A stretch of 64,000 nt of DNA from assembly GCA_017654935.2 (NCBI GenBank), contig CM065690.1:19604570-19668569 (forward strand), written 5' to 3'. The DNA comes from Phymorhynchus buccinoides. Lineage: Eukaryota; Mollusca; Gastropoda; Neogastropoda; Raphitomidae. This document shows positions 1-16,654 of the stretch, one piece after another; position 1 is the first letter of the stretch, and each line of letters opens with the position of its first letter. A program made the position numbers and the translations under genes. Under the pieces are notes generated by a model. That model saw only the letters and a program-made list of their open reading frames with translations. It was not told the DNA's origin and did not search any database.

Positions 1-450
1 GGCCTGGCAGGAAACGAGGAGGCGGACAAATTGGCCAAATCTGGCAGCAGGCTCGAGCAGACAAACCCGCCAGTCTTATACAGGGAGGCCAAAACTCTGG
101 TAGAAGACAACACAAAAGACTCTGGAATGATCAACACAACCACCCATCTGATGACCAGATGCCCCACCTACAGCGTCAACAGCAGACCACTATATTCCGA
201 CGACGGACTGGTCACTGCCGACTGCGTGCCCACATGTACCGCCTTGGGCTGTCACACACACACACCTGACTGCCCGTGTGACAGGCCCACAACCCCCCGA
301 GCACATCCTGCAGTCCTGCCCCCTGTATCAAGAAGCACGGACCCAGCACTGATCAAACGGAGCTACGCTGGCTGGAAAGCTGTGGGGGATGCCAAGCAAG
401 ACCTGGAGACAACCACCAACTTCATCAACAACACCGGACTGGACATCTAA
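1..450 (+). pseudogene. LINE (non-LTR retrotransposon) ORF2 3' end: RNase H tail and C-terminus, frameshifted
   Basis: The window opens inside a reading frame (before the first ATG at 31) that reads GLAGNEEADKLAKSGS, the last conserved block of a retrotransposon-type RNase H domain, where the final catalytic Asp sits in EEAD. Downstream, the cysteine-rich C-terminal block typical of such LINEs (HILQSCPLYQEARTQHW) lies in a different frame at about 300-350, so the copy carries at least two frameshifts. The frame then returns to end at TAA 448-450. Known role of the family: RNase H removes the RNA strand during target-primed reverse transcription. This is a 3' fragment cut by the window edge and is probably dead. 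The exact clade is not assigned. Confidence 0.8.
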
Positions 451-511
451 GGCATGATTCAGCTGGAACGCTGAAATCTTAAGAAGAAGAAGAAGAAGAA
501 GAAGAAGACTA
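451..511 (+). repeat. LINE 3' UTR with (AAG)n tail
   Basis: A short 3' UTR follows the LINE stop codon and runs straight into nine or so AAG triplets from about 482. A triplet tail in place of poly(A) at the end of a non-LTR element marks its 3' terminus. The same kind of end, on the opposite strand, occurs at 32868-32930. Confidence 0.65.
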
Positions 512-711
512 TTCATTAGATAGGGCAGCAAGAGAACTTAGGCCTATAGAAAAGAAAAAAATACACAGACAAAATTGTGATGGATAACTAAGCAAAGTAA
601 TGAAACGCTACCTTAATTTAGAAAATAGGTTTTACATATTAATGTAGTACAAAAAACAATCGAACAGACAAACAGTACAAGAACGAAGAAGGACAACTAT
701 ATTAAATCAAA

Positions 712-786
<75 letters not shown>

Positions 787-952
787 TATGCAGGTCTCTG
801 TCTAATGAAATGTCATTGCTCCCTAATGCATGTCATGTAGATATCTCAGTAACCTAGATTCATGTGCATACATTAACATTAAAAGCATGTAACTGACGCT
901 ATCTAGCGTGCAACAGGTCACGTCGTTTCAAACTGAAGTAGGCTTACTTTAG
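512..952. repeat. (TG)n microsatellite and unremarkable flanks
   Basis: A pure TG dinucleotide tract runs from about 715 to 784. Nothing gene-like was seen on either side (512-714 and 785-952). Confidence 0.85.
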
Positions 953-1000
953 CCCCCCCCCCCCCCCCCAACCCCCCCCCAATCCCCCCCCTCCCCCGTC
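953..1000. repeat. Interrupted poly-C tract
   Basis: The stretch is almost entirely C with a few A, T and G interruptions. Its length may be affected by sequencing or assembly error. Confidence 0.8.
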
Positions 1001-1135
1001 AAATTTCGCTTTGAAAAACAACTTTTCACTGAAAATCAACATTCTGCCATTCTAGGATTGTTTTTCATAAAACTGAAAGAAGCAGACGTTGAATTTGATG
1101 AGGGTCGTAAACATGAGGGGGTGACTGAATTCCAA

Positions 1136-1197
1136 GATTGCTTAGAGTTTAAAGGTATGCGCTATATAAATCTTCTTAATAAATAAATAAATAAATT
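1136..1197 (+). repeat. Retroposon-type 3' tail (GCGCTATATAAAT plus (AAATA)n-like end)
   Basis: The segment reads ATGCGCTATATAAAT followed by repeats of AAATA. This pairing of a GCGC-TATATAA motif with a short A-rich repeat is common at SINE/LINE 3' ends in invertebrates. The family is not identified and no body could be delimited upstream. Confidence 0.4.
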
Positions 1198-1715
<518 letters not shown>

Positions 1716-1800
1716 AGGGCTGGGTGTAAGAAAGTATGTATACTTATCTCATTACCCTGTATAAATAAAATTTCGTTCGTTTCGTTCGTTCATTCCCTCT
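1716..1800 (+). repeat. LINE-like 3' end with TTTCGTTCG-type tail
   Basis: The segment reads GGGCTGGGTGTAAGAAAGTATG, then TATAAATAAAATTTCG, then tandem TTCGT units. A TGTAA...AATAAA motif followed by a short 5-bp tandem tail is the usual 3' terminus of CR1-like LINEs. No coding part remains upstream, where a (CT)n tract abuts it. Confidence 0.5.
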
Positions 1801-2043
1801 CTCTCTCTGTCTCTCTCTCTCTCGTAAGAAACACACGAAACACACTACGAAACACACACTATTACTTTACGCACAGGAATAAGTACACATTCACAAAAAT
1901 ATCTCATTTATTTATCTATTTTTTGGGTAAATGTTCAACATTCGGCCGTTCTCCAGAAAGGGATAGGCTTACAATCAGCCTAAGGTTATTGTCATCTTAA
2001 ACTGAAAGATCCAAACAATGACACCGAGAGTCGAGAATATGAT

Positions 2044-2167
<124 letters not shown>

Positions 2168-2255
2168 TCTAAAATAGACCTTCACATTTTGCATGGCCGG
2201 GTTTAGCCTAGTTACATTTTGTGAAACTAAGCTCAAAGTTTTCCATTTTTCTTCC

Positions 2256-2283
2256 CCCCCCCCCCAGTTTTCCATTTGTCTTC

Positions 2284-2337
<54 letters not shown>

Positions 2338-2362
2338 ATCCGCCCCCCCCGCCCGCCCCTCC
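2256..2362. repeat. Poly-C tracts
   Basis: A short C run at 2256-2265 is followed by 53 consecutive C (2285-2337) and a C-rich trailer to about 2362. The main run lies about 115 bp from the poly-G tract on the same strand, so the two are complementary. Confidence 0.95.
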
Positions 2363-2394
2363 AGTATGCTAGACCTATTTAAGTTTCCACCCCT

Positions 2395-2605
2395 GTGTTT
2401 CTGTGCGTGTGTACCAGTCTGTGTGTGCGATTTACCCGTAGTAAATTTATGTGTATGGATGTGCGATATTTTTCAATCTCTGTCTTTGCGCGCACGCGCG
2501 TGCGTGCGTGCGCCTGCGCGCGCGCATGCATGCTTATATCCACGTGTTAGTATCTGCATGCATGTGTGTCCGCTGGCATGCATGCGTTCGTGTGTTTCGT
2601 ATAAA
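2395..2605. repeat. Alternating purine-pyrimidine TG/CG-rich stretch
   Basis: The stretch contains GTGTGT, CGCGCACGCGCGTGCGTGCG and GCATGCATGC blocks. It is a degenerate dinucleotide repeat with Z-DNA potential and no gene signal. Confidence 0.7.
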
Positions 2606-3073
2606 GCACAATGTTAATAATAATACCACATTGCTTGTGTTCAATGCAAAGTCTGTCCCTTATTTGGGCAATGGATTCGCCTGAATTCTAAAAATAGATT
2701 TCTACAAACGACTCACATTCTTTTTGTTTCGGTGGGTTTTTTTTAAACATCAGTTCTGACCAATGAGAAAAAGCTTTCAAGCAGTGTCCCGCACCTTGTG
2801 GCCATTTTAATTATGTCAAGCAGACGTGAGCGATGCGACTGTCAAAGGTATTTAATTTTTCAACGCCGAATGATTTGTTTTATTTCAGGTGGTGTGTAGT
2901 AACTGAGTTGTGATAAATTGTGTCAGCATTTTGAAATCTCCAATGCAATATTATGTAGCCTGTGCTGTTCTATCCGTATACTTGTGTCACGTCTGGAGTA
3001 CTGACAAAGTCACAGTCAGTGCATCGTGAATACTTAGCCTCAGCATAGCCTAAAGTAAAGCCCCTGTCGCATG
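2606..3073. other. Unique-looking sequence, nothing recognised
   Basis: No long reading frame, RNA gene or repeat end was recognised here. The composition is ordinary and AT-leaning. Confidence 0.5.
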
Positions 3074-3295
3074 TGTCGCATGAAAAAAGCTAGCTCGCTA
3101 CCTATGACAGTGTATATTTGCGACATTGAGCATGAACCACAAATTTCACTTTTTTCTAGGGTTAGGGATAGGGTTAGGGTTAGAGTTAGTTAAATGGTTA
3201 AAGTACAGAAAAAGTGAAATTTGTGGTTGTCGCAAATACAGACTCTCATAGTAGCGAGCTTTTTATTTTTACGAGCTACCTTTTTTCATGCGACA
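3074..3295. mobile_element. Fold-back / MITE-like element with telomere-like loop
   Basis: The two ends are inverted copies: TGTCGCATGAAAAAAG at 3074 and its complement ending at 3295. The similarity continues inward for about 80 bp per arm, including TTTGCGAC and CCACAAATTTCACTTTTT on both sides with small indels. The loop (about 3160-3190) holds several TTAGGG-type units. No transposase is encoded, so the element is non-autonomous. The superfamily cannot be named because target duplications were not resolved. Confidence 0.7.
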
Positions 3296-3911
3296 AAGCC
3301 TACCATAATTATGCCACGTGCCATGTGCTTAGCTTTTCTGGCTATAGTGTAGTTAATTATCCAGCCCATCCCCTCGCCCCCCGACACACCGCCATCAAAT
3401 TTTGTGCATTCAAATATCCATCGAGAAGGAACATAATTTAGATGTGCTTGGGAAAGAGTTAGGGTTAGGCCCTTAGGGTTCGGGTTAACGAAAGAGGAGA
3501 AAAGAACCACACCATACTTCAGTGAGACGTTATTTTTTTTAAACGCTGTTTTTGGCGTTTCGTTATTTAATTGCAAATATTTTGTTTGTTGTCATAAGGG
3601 GAAAAAAAATAATAAACCTGTTTTTAAAAAAACCCGATTATTTCTGTTTTAAAAAATACTTTTGAATTTCGTTTTAGTTTATTTTTTTATGTATTTATTT
3701 ATTTAATTTTTTTTGGGTGGTGGTGGTGGGGCATTTCTGCCGTCTTTGTACTCGCAGAGGCCTGTGCGTTTCTCTGTCCCGTCTGTGTATGTTCGTATTC
3801 CGTATGTGATCAAAAGTATGTTATTTTTTACTTTTTATGTTATAGCGCGCGAGTGTGTGTCAAGTCAAAATTTTATTTCCAGATGGGAACATTGTATAAG
3901 ACAGTGACATG

Positions 3912-3916
<5 letters not shown>
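3296..3916. other. AT-rich stretch, nothing recognised
   Basis: It contains a few further GTTAGGG-like hexamers near 3457-3485 and A/T homopolymer runs. No coding or RNA signal was seen. Confidence 0.5.
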
Positions 3917-3942
<26 letters not shown>

Positions 3943-3960
3943 AGGCGCGCGCGCGTGTGA
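3917..3960. repeat. (TG)n microsatellite with CG-rich end
   Basis: TG repeats at about 3917-3942 are followed by GGCGCGCGCGCGTGTG. Confidence 0.9.
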
Positions 3961-5253
3961 TCTAAGTATTCACTCGTAGCACTTGATGAAGCCAATGGCC
4001 CATAGTGCTGATAAATTAATTGGTAGACCTGCAGGGATTCTGACCAACGCCACATGTCGTGAAGTCATTTTGGTCGAGAGCGGGAATGATTACTGGGCAG
4101 AGCATTGCCACTGTCAGCGAAATCAATCGCAGACCTCCAGAATAGCGGCTGCCTCTTCTGCTATCTGCAAGTCATAGTCGGTCACAACACACTCTAGACT
4201 ATATACACACCATTTCCTGGCCTAGAACAAACGGGCCCTCCATAGCTTTCTTGGAACTTCTACATTTCATTCCCCTGCTTTCCCCCAAAATAAACCATGT
4301 GTAGAACTGAACATATCGAGAGAGGGGTAAATGATAGGCTTACGTTCTTCATTTTCATTTTATTCTTCTTTGGTGACAATCACCTTTATACAAAAGTTAT
4401 GAATGTTCATCTTTATGATATCACGCGTTATGCATATTACTAGTAAAATGTTAAGTTCTTTGTTTGTTCTACTTTAGGTCCCATTTCCACACTGTGTTGG
4501 GGGCAGCTCGCTCAACGCGGTTCCAGTTGGTTCCCCGCCTATCGGGTCTGTCAGGGTGTCCTGCCTCCAGCTGTTGCAAGGATAGTGTGTCCCGTTTCCC
4601 CTGTTGGTTCCAGGTCAGTTTTGCAGGTTCTATGTATTACCCCTTTTCTTTAATGATGATCTTATTATATCTTTAATATAATTGTTTCCTTTATTTGGGG
4701 GGAGTTGGGATGCTTGTTTTCTGCCTTGTTGGTCTTTGTACAATGTTTTTTTGTGTTATTCCTGTGTAAATGAATGCAAGCCTGCCTCTCACGACAAGCA
4801 TTGATGTACCGAGGCCTAGGTACTAGACATAGTACTATTAAAACTATAAAATCCTTTTGTGTACCTCTCTGTGACTGTCACGACAAATCTCCTAATGACA
4901 TTTAACACTGATGGACTTTATTCTACTGAATCCTGCAAGAGTACGATCATTTCTTACTACTGGTTTTCTTGTTTCAGGACAGTTTGTCTGATCACTTTTC
5001 CATCCTCTGTGCAGCACTGGACAAGTATGAAGCACGACAGTGTACCGTTATAAAATAAAGTTTAATCGTCACTGTCATTGTCTGTTGATAAACTGAATAG
5101 GAACGGCAGAGTGTGGTCCTGCTCACATTCTTCAGACCGACTGATGGATCCGACTGCTGGTGATGGTCATCCCTCTCTAAAGGAAGGAGCAGCTTGTGTT
5201 ATAGATAAGTACATATTATATTCGCCTTTTGTCGTGGAGAGATTAAGAAAGAC

Positions 5254-5261
<8 letters not shown>

Positions 5262-5322
<61 letters not shown>

Positions 5323-5345
5323 GAGAGAGAGAGAGAGAGGGGGAG
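5262..5345. repeat. (GA)n microsatellite
   Basis: An almost pure GA tract, followed by a TG-rich stretch. Confidence 0.95.
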
Positions 5346-5557
5346 TGGGTGAGTGTGTGTGTGTGTGTCTCTGTGTGTGTGTGTGATTGTCTGTGTCTTT
5401 TTCTGCATTCCTGTCTCTGCCTCTCTGTATGTGTATGCATCTCTATCTCTCTATCTCCCCCCCCCCCCACACACACACACTTTACCTGTTCATGTGTGCT
5501 GGTTATGTCTGTCAGTCTTATTATAAATCTGTTTTCTTTTTGTCTGTTTGTCTATCT

Positions 5558-5661
<104 letters not shown>

Positions 5662-5690
5662 ATCAAAATATTCCCTCGTATTGATGGAGC

Positions 5691-7411
5691 CTTGGTGATT
5701 GGTTGGCCTTGAGGGACTCTGACCAACACCGCGGCCAAGTATCTTGCAAGAGCAGGTATAGTATATCCTGGGCACAGTATTGTCACAATAAGCGAATTCA
5801 GTCCCAACCCTTCAGAATAGCTGCGCACTGCCTTTTCTGCTATCTGGAAGTCATAGTTTGCCACGATACACTCAAATTACATAATTTTATATTTTTCTGA
5901 TCTCGAATCTTAGTACAGACAGGCCTCATTATCTTTCTTTTACACTGCATTCTACCAGTTTGTTTGTTTTTGATAGTCGAACTGTAGTATTGAACAGATT
6001 GAAGGAGATGTAAATAATAGGCTTCAGTGCTTCAACCCTCACTTGTGGGGTTTTTTCTTCCTTGTTGATGACAACCTTCTTTGTTTAAAAGTTATGAATG
6101 TTCATCTTTATGAGATCATGCGACATGCGTATTACCATTTTTGAATTCATTATATGTTTTACTTACTGATGTCCATTGTCCCACTCTGTTGTGGGCAGCT
6201 CTCAATGCGGTTCCAGTTGGTTCCCCGCCTATCTGGTTCTGCCAGGGTGTTTTGCCTCCAGCTGTTGCGAGGACAGCCTCTCTTTTGTTTGGGGCTCCTG
6301 GTCAGTTTGGCAAACGTGTGTTTCTTTTAATAAAAGTTTTATGGTTCATGTGTTGTGTGTCATCTTCAATGTTTATCCGATAGTGTCTTTATTTATTTCA
6401 TGTTCTTGGCTTGGTTGCTGTCTTTGTTTTGGTACTTTTAGTGGAATTTTCAGTTATTCCTGTGTGAATGCAACCCTGTCGGTTTGGTTTCTTGGCTTGG
6501 TTGCTGTCTTTGTTTTGGTACTTTTAGTTGAATTTTCAGTTATTCCTGTGTGAATGCAACCCTGTCGGTTTGGTTTTGTGCTTGCTTTGTTTGTATTAGT
6601 AAGACGAGCAGTGATGTACCGAGGCCTAGGTCATAATACAAATAAATCCCTTTGTGTTCTGCTCTGTGACGACAAATGTCCTACTGATGGACTTTAGGCA
6701 ATATTAACATTTCTTCCCCTCACAACACTGTCTGAACCATCTTAGACGGAAAAAGCGCTGTCTCTATAGGGGATTTGAAGAATGAAAATATACCTTTTTC
6801 CATCAAAACAATCACCAATATTTTCTGTCCCGGATAGTACACTTGACACTTGGAGCGCAAGCGAAGTTATAGTGCGCGTGCACTACAACTGCACTTGTCG
6901 CAAGTGAAGTTATAGTGCGCGTGCACTACAACTGCACTTGTACCGTTTTGGGTTGAGGGGAAGAAATGTTAATATTGCCGGACTTTATTCTACTGAATTC
7001 TGCAAGAGTAAAATCATTTCTTACTACTTATTTTCTGGTCTCAGGACAGTTTATTTGATCACTTTTCCATCCTCAGTGCATCACTGGACAATGGACAGGT
7101 ATGAAAAATGATCAGTATACCGTTGTGAAATAGCTTAATCGTCACTGTCATTGTCTGTTGATAGACTGATAGGAGCTGCAGAGGGTGGTCCTGTTCCCAT
7201 TCCTCAGACCGACTGATGGCTTCAACTGCTGGCACTGATGGTCATCTCTCTTTGAAGGAAGGAGCAGCTTCTGTTCAAGATAAGTACTGTTTTATTTTGT
7301 TGTTGTTGAGGAGAGTGAGAAGAGAGAGAAAGTGAGAGAGTGTGTGTGTGTGCTTGTGATGTCTGCCTTGTCTGTCTCTATCTGTGTCTCTCTTTGCATT
7401 CCTTATATGTC

Positions 7412-7444
<33 letters not shown>

Positions 7445-7700
7445 GCCTGTGATGTCTGCCTTGTCTGTCTCTATCTGTGTCTCTCTTTGCATTCCTTTAT
7501 ATGTCTCTGTCTGTCTGTCTGTCTATGTATCTGTCTGTCTGCCTGACTGACTATCTCTCTCTCACTTTTCTTTCAGCTCACTTTGTACCTGTTCGTGGGT
7601 GTAGGCCCTTTGTGATTATGTCAGTGTTAATCGTCTGATCGTGTGTCTGCCTGCCTTTTGTCTTTGTCTCTAAAATATTTGTCTGTCTGTCTCTCTCTCC
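5691..7700. repeat. Tandem duplication, copy 2 (about 2.0 kb)
   Basis: This is the second copy of the segment at 3970-5690. It is longer because it contains a 283-bp inverted-repeat element at 6697-6979 and an internal direct duplication of about 87 bp (6401-6575, repeating CTTGGCTTGGTTGCTGTC through TGCAACCCTGTCGG). Its 3' part also holds two copies of a module with GATGTCTGCCTTGTCTGTCT and (TGTC)n at 7355-7540. A minus-strand frame reading NYDFQIAEKA (about 5855-5826) is intact here but broken by stops in copy 1. I do not recognise it. Confidence 0.75.
6697..6979. mobile_element. MITE with perfect 26-bp inverted termini and 8-bp target duplication
   Basis: The left end starts GGCAATATTAACATTT and the right end is its exact complement over 26 bp (6697-6722 and 6954-6979). 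GGACTTTA flanks the element on both sides (6689-6696 and 6980-6987), and copy 1 of the surrounding duplication has a single GGACTTTA at the matching place (about 4914). Inside are two tandem units carrying GTTATAGTGCGCGTGCACTA. No protein is encoded. An 8-bp duplication fits hAT, P or Merlin-type transposases, but the termini do not settle which. Confidence 0.9.
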
Positions 7701-7903
7701 GGCTGTCTCTGGAAAAAAAAGATGGAAAACATCCATAATTTTAACCTAGCTTCGTACATATCACTTGCTTTGCTACCGCTATGTTCAGTTTTGTATATGC
7801 ATGTTTACGTTTGTGCTCTATTTTGTATGTGTATCAAGGACAGATAGGAAGAATAGGCTTTGCCTACAAATGTTTCTTTAATATTAGATAATAAAGTTTT
7901 CAA

Positions 7904-8445
<542 letters not shown>

Positions 8446-8926
8446 AATGTTTAATGATTAGGCCATAGGCCCATATCACTGGAGTGTTAACAAAGCTTGT
8501 TATCATGCAGAAACAGAATGGGGAAAAAAGTTAGTTTTAGACATAATTAGACATTCAACATACAACATTCATATTTTCTCAACAAGAAGAAAGGCCACAA
8601 AGACATAATAAATGCATGAATGAATCAATAAACACACCGATCAACCAATCAAGTTACTATAGATCCTCCATACATATGTTGCGTAATTTGAATGCCTTTT
8701 CAAGGTACAAAGACAACCTAATGATTAGCGATTTGTTTTCGGAAGAAAGAAGCATTGTCAATTTGAATAGAGATGGTTGATTGAAGTACTTTGATGGAAT
8801 GTACTGTTGTCGTAGTTCTTTATGAATTGGGCATTTTAAAACAAAATGAACCTCATTCTCAATTTGTTCTCTACAAAACGGACAGAAAAGATATTTTTCA
8901 TTTAAATAAGAGAGAGCGGGAGACAC
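8446..8926 (-). pseudogene. LINE family 2 fragment: ORF2 C-terminus plus 3' UTR
   Basis: Read on the minus strand, residues include CPFCREQIENEVHFVLKC, a C-x2-C-x8-H-x4-C finger found after the reverse transcriptase domain in several LINE clades, followed by an alpha-helical tail ending at the TAG codon complementary to 8657-8659. The 3' UTR runs down to about 8446, contains ATTAAA near the end and passes directly into GA/CT repeat, so (CT)n looks like the element's own tail. The 5' end stops in GA-rich sequence near 8915. Homologous pieces are at 9634-10460, 27893-29133 and 56780-57114. Confidence 0.75.
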
Positions 8927-9120
8927 TGGACACTGGACATTTTTTTATATATTGACAATAGCTTTTTACAGCCTTAATGCCAAGGGGGTGCATTAGATAA
9001 CAAAACATATTAACGGCGAACGAAAGGATAAGAAACAGAACTTATAAACATAATGCCTGAATTGAAAGAAAACATGTATTCAAGTAACTGTGTTAACAAC
9101 AATATTTAAAGCAATAATTC
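8927..9120. other. Unrecognised spacer between repeats
   Basis: A short AT-rich stretch between the LINE fragment and the CA-rich tract. Nothing was recognised. Confidence 0.5.
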
Positions 9121-9199
9121 GCGCACACGCACACGCACGCACGCACACACGCACACGCACACACACACACACACACACAATCGCGCACGCGCACGCACA

Positions 9200-9262
<63 letters not shown>

Positions 9263-9292
9263 GTGCGCAAACGTGCGCGCGCACTCACGCAC
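9121..9292. repeat. (CA)n/(CG) alternating microsatellite
   Basis: CA repeats with CGCACGCA interruptions. Cys/Val-rich or His/Thr-rich frames across it are not genes. Confidence 0.95.
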
Positions 9293-9365
9293 AACATATA
9301 CATTGTTGATCATCCAACTTCGATCAATGCTCCGCATGTCTAATCCTATTATTGTTAATTTATAA

Positions 9366-9492
<127 letters not shown>

Positions 9493-9633
9493 TTTTTTGT
9501 TTGTGGCACAAGCCACAAACCTATAACTCACTTTGTCGGTCTGTTGGTCGGTCGGTCCAAAATTGTCGCGTGCCACAAACGATTGCGAATCCGCGCTTGT
9601 TTATTTCCAAAAACAAATTATCATTTATCTCCC

Positions 9634-10461
9634 TTAATTCATTTCTAACGTACACTCGCTTAATTCCCTTGTATCAACGTCATCAAGATAAATATATAAA
9701 CGCTGTTCTGATGACATTTGTTTACTTCTTAAATTGTATGCCTCAGCAAGAAACATTGCGAATGGTAATATAATTTTCTCATTTTCAGATGCAATAATGG
9801 CAACTAAATCGTGCCTTACCAAAAAATTGGTAAGGAAAATACATTATATTTACTACGGGTATTATTGTATGCAGAGCGATGAAAAATAAAATGTTCATTC
9901 TCTATTGCCTTTCGACACATTAAACAAAGTTGATCTCTTTCTTGGTCGTCAGCAAACCATCTTTTATTAGCACTTAACCCCAAAGTTATTGTCCTTATTC
10001 TTGCTAAGAGACTCCGATGCCACCTATCTTTTTAATAGCTAAAATATTCTGTTCTATCTGGAAAGTGTTTTTAAAGGAAAAGTACCAGTTATATACTTTG
10101 TGTTTTCTTCAATATAGGCGTGCCAATTCTGTTTGTAAGAACAGATAAGACGCTCTTTAAATTCGGAATTAAAAGCAGATTCGCATCGACTCCCTGACTG
10201 ATCCAGACAATACCAAATCCATTAATAGTAAGAACGATTTTTTTTGCTGTCAACACAGTTTTTCTTTCCCTCATTATGTTGTACAAGTAACATCTCATAT
10301 GCTTGTCTACATAATCTTGTCATCGGTAACTTTATAAGTTTTAACCAGTACTTAACGCATTTCACAGTCGTTCGGATTCTGAGAGGGTATCTGCCAGTCT
10401 CACCATAGGCAGCTGTATTTGAAGAGTGCATAGGTATATTCAAAAATCTTTTAATCGCATA
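9634..10461 (-). pseudogene. LINE family 2 fragment: post-RT region to C-terminus, frameshifted
   Basis: On the minus strand the segment begins AIKRFLNIPMHSSNTAAYGE (about 10459 downward), which aligns with MKRFLQVPLHSSNIVLYGE of the 28-kb copy. It continues through NGFGIVWISQGV and a finger region CLMCRKAIENEHF (about 9900-9950), and ends with the helical tail LVAIIASENEKIILP near 9790-9820. Several frameshifts split it. The finger has lost its final Cys. Upstream it is cut exactly where a GA-module array begins (10462). Confidence 0.75.
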
Positions 10462-15046
<4,585 letters not shown>

Positions 15047-16330
15047 TATTGTTACGAGGTAATGGGTTAAAAGGCTAAGCCTCTAGGGAAGACTTTTAGT
15101 GTGTTAAATTTTCAAGTAGAAAATTTGCCTTTAACCCACTTCTCTTTCACTTAACCCACATCCAGACTTTGGCAGGCCAGCTGAGAGGACACAGAGAGAG
15201 AGAGAGCCTTCACAGCATCATCTTCTTGCTGTCTACTTCTTGGGCCTCCTCAACTTTGCAGCGTTGGATCCCTGCTTGGGCAACTTTCATCATAGTACGA
15301 CGGCTTGCTGACGGAAGATGGGCACCCACCACTCTTGAGCCGCTCCCGCCAGCACCGCCGTACGACAGACCGGTTCTTCATTGGGCCACCATCCTTGCTC
15401 CGGTCTACCGTTGAGCCACACTTCACCCACCTCCGTTCGCCTCTGCGTTTCCTGAGGCAGTTTTTCGTTAGTGAGTATAAATAAGGAATAGGGTTTTGTT
15501 TTTTTACTTTTTTTTTTGCAGTTTGATGTGTTATTCAGCTGCCTAGTGTAGGGTCGTAGGACATATCACAAAAGTGGTATACCCAGGAGGACTGCGCCGG
15601 CCATAGAGCCAGGTCACAGCAGGACTCCTGGGAGTAGGGCCTAGGACCTGAAGATAGCTAGTTTTTTACTGGACTTTTTTACCTTTGCTCACTTTCTTTT
15701 TTTTGACTTTTCAATGTCATTCTCGCGTTCCTGTCATTCCCTCCACTCGTAGGCTACGGCCTGGTGGACACGGACCTCATAGACTAGGATTCTTGTAGGG
15801 CAGTTCCACACTCTGTTAGGGTTCCTGCCAGCCTCCTAAATTGTTGGAGGAGTTTGTGTGCGGGCAAATAAATTAGCTAGAATAGGAGTTAGGTGAATAA
15901 ACCAATAGGTCTGTCCTGTCTCTCCAAATCTTTTTGGATATTCTTTAATTTATTGCCGTAGGGAAACGTAGGAGTGAATTTAGGCATAAATATAAATAAA
16001 TACATTTGTTTGTTAAAAAACTAAAGTTAAATTGATTTGTAAGAAAAATAGAAGGCCTGTTCTCTTCTTTTGAACAGACACTAAAATACAAGGTTTTTTT
16101 CTACTAAGATAGGAGTCTTAAAATCTATAACATCTAAACATAATAAATAAGAATTTTGTAAACTTTGGTGCTTAAATAGCACAAGATAACACTGATCTAT
16201 TTGATAAAACTAATATTTTCTGTTAAAACTAAATAGTGATCCCTCCAGTGGACATGGAGGGAATTTGATAAAAAAGGTAGCAAAATTCCAAACCAGAATT
16301 TTGGAAAAATTAAACCTTTATAGAGGCCGT
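15047..16330 (+). other. Left part of a 10-kb block interrupting the GA array; probable LINE 5' region
   Basis: The array stops within a module (GGGGGATATT where ACAAACCAG would follow) and new sequence starts with GTTACGAGGTAATGGG. There is no long reading frame except a short one at 15169-15414, which matches nothing I know. It may be 5' UTR of the LINE whose ORF1 starts at 16655, or a separate element that the LINE entered. GTTACGAGGT-type starts also occur on LTRs, but I found no matching second LTR near 25 kb. Confidence 0.4.
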
Positions 16331-16375
16331 CACGACCTGCACTGTGACACCACCACGGGTTAGGAGAGCTCGATT

Positions 16376-16502
16376 CTGATTGGTCGCCCTCGTTTGCGAA
16401 AGGTTCCCATTGGTTCCTTTCGTAGACGTTTGGCTTCAAGTCAAAACTAGTAGTACAAAGTGGTTAATCCACGGCTAAAAAATCCCAGCGATCTGATTGG
16501 TT
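16376..16502 (+). promoter_or_regulatory. Cluster of three ATTGG (inverted CCAAT) boxes upstream of LINE ORF1
   Basis: CTGATTGGTCGCC (about 16376), CCCATTGGTTCC (about 16406) and CTGATTGGTTGC (about 16493) lie in the same orientation within 130 bp, 150-280 bp before the ORF1 start. CCAAT boxes bind NF-Y in animals. A role in driving the LINE is inference. A CCAAT-like motif alone is common by chance, but three with near-identical flanks are not. Confidence 0.45.
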
Positions 16503-16654
16503 GCTGGGAATAACGAAAAGATACGCTGTGTTGTTCCTTCCTAACCGTTGGTGGGAAGGAGCAATACTTAGAGAAATATTTTGTAATCAGAAAACTAACT
16601 TTGAATTTTGTTCTTTGAACATACCAAATTTCATAACTAGTCATAAGTTAAAAC

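Noticed and set aside
15047..15120. GTTACGAGGTAATGGG as the start of a long terminal repeat
   Set aside because: No second copy was seen at the other side of the block and no primer-binding site could be identified with confidence.
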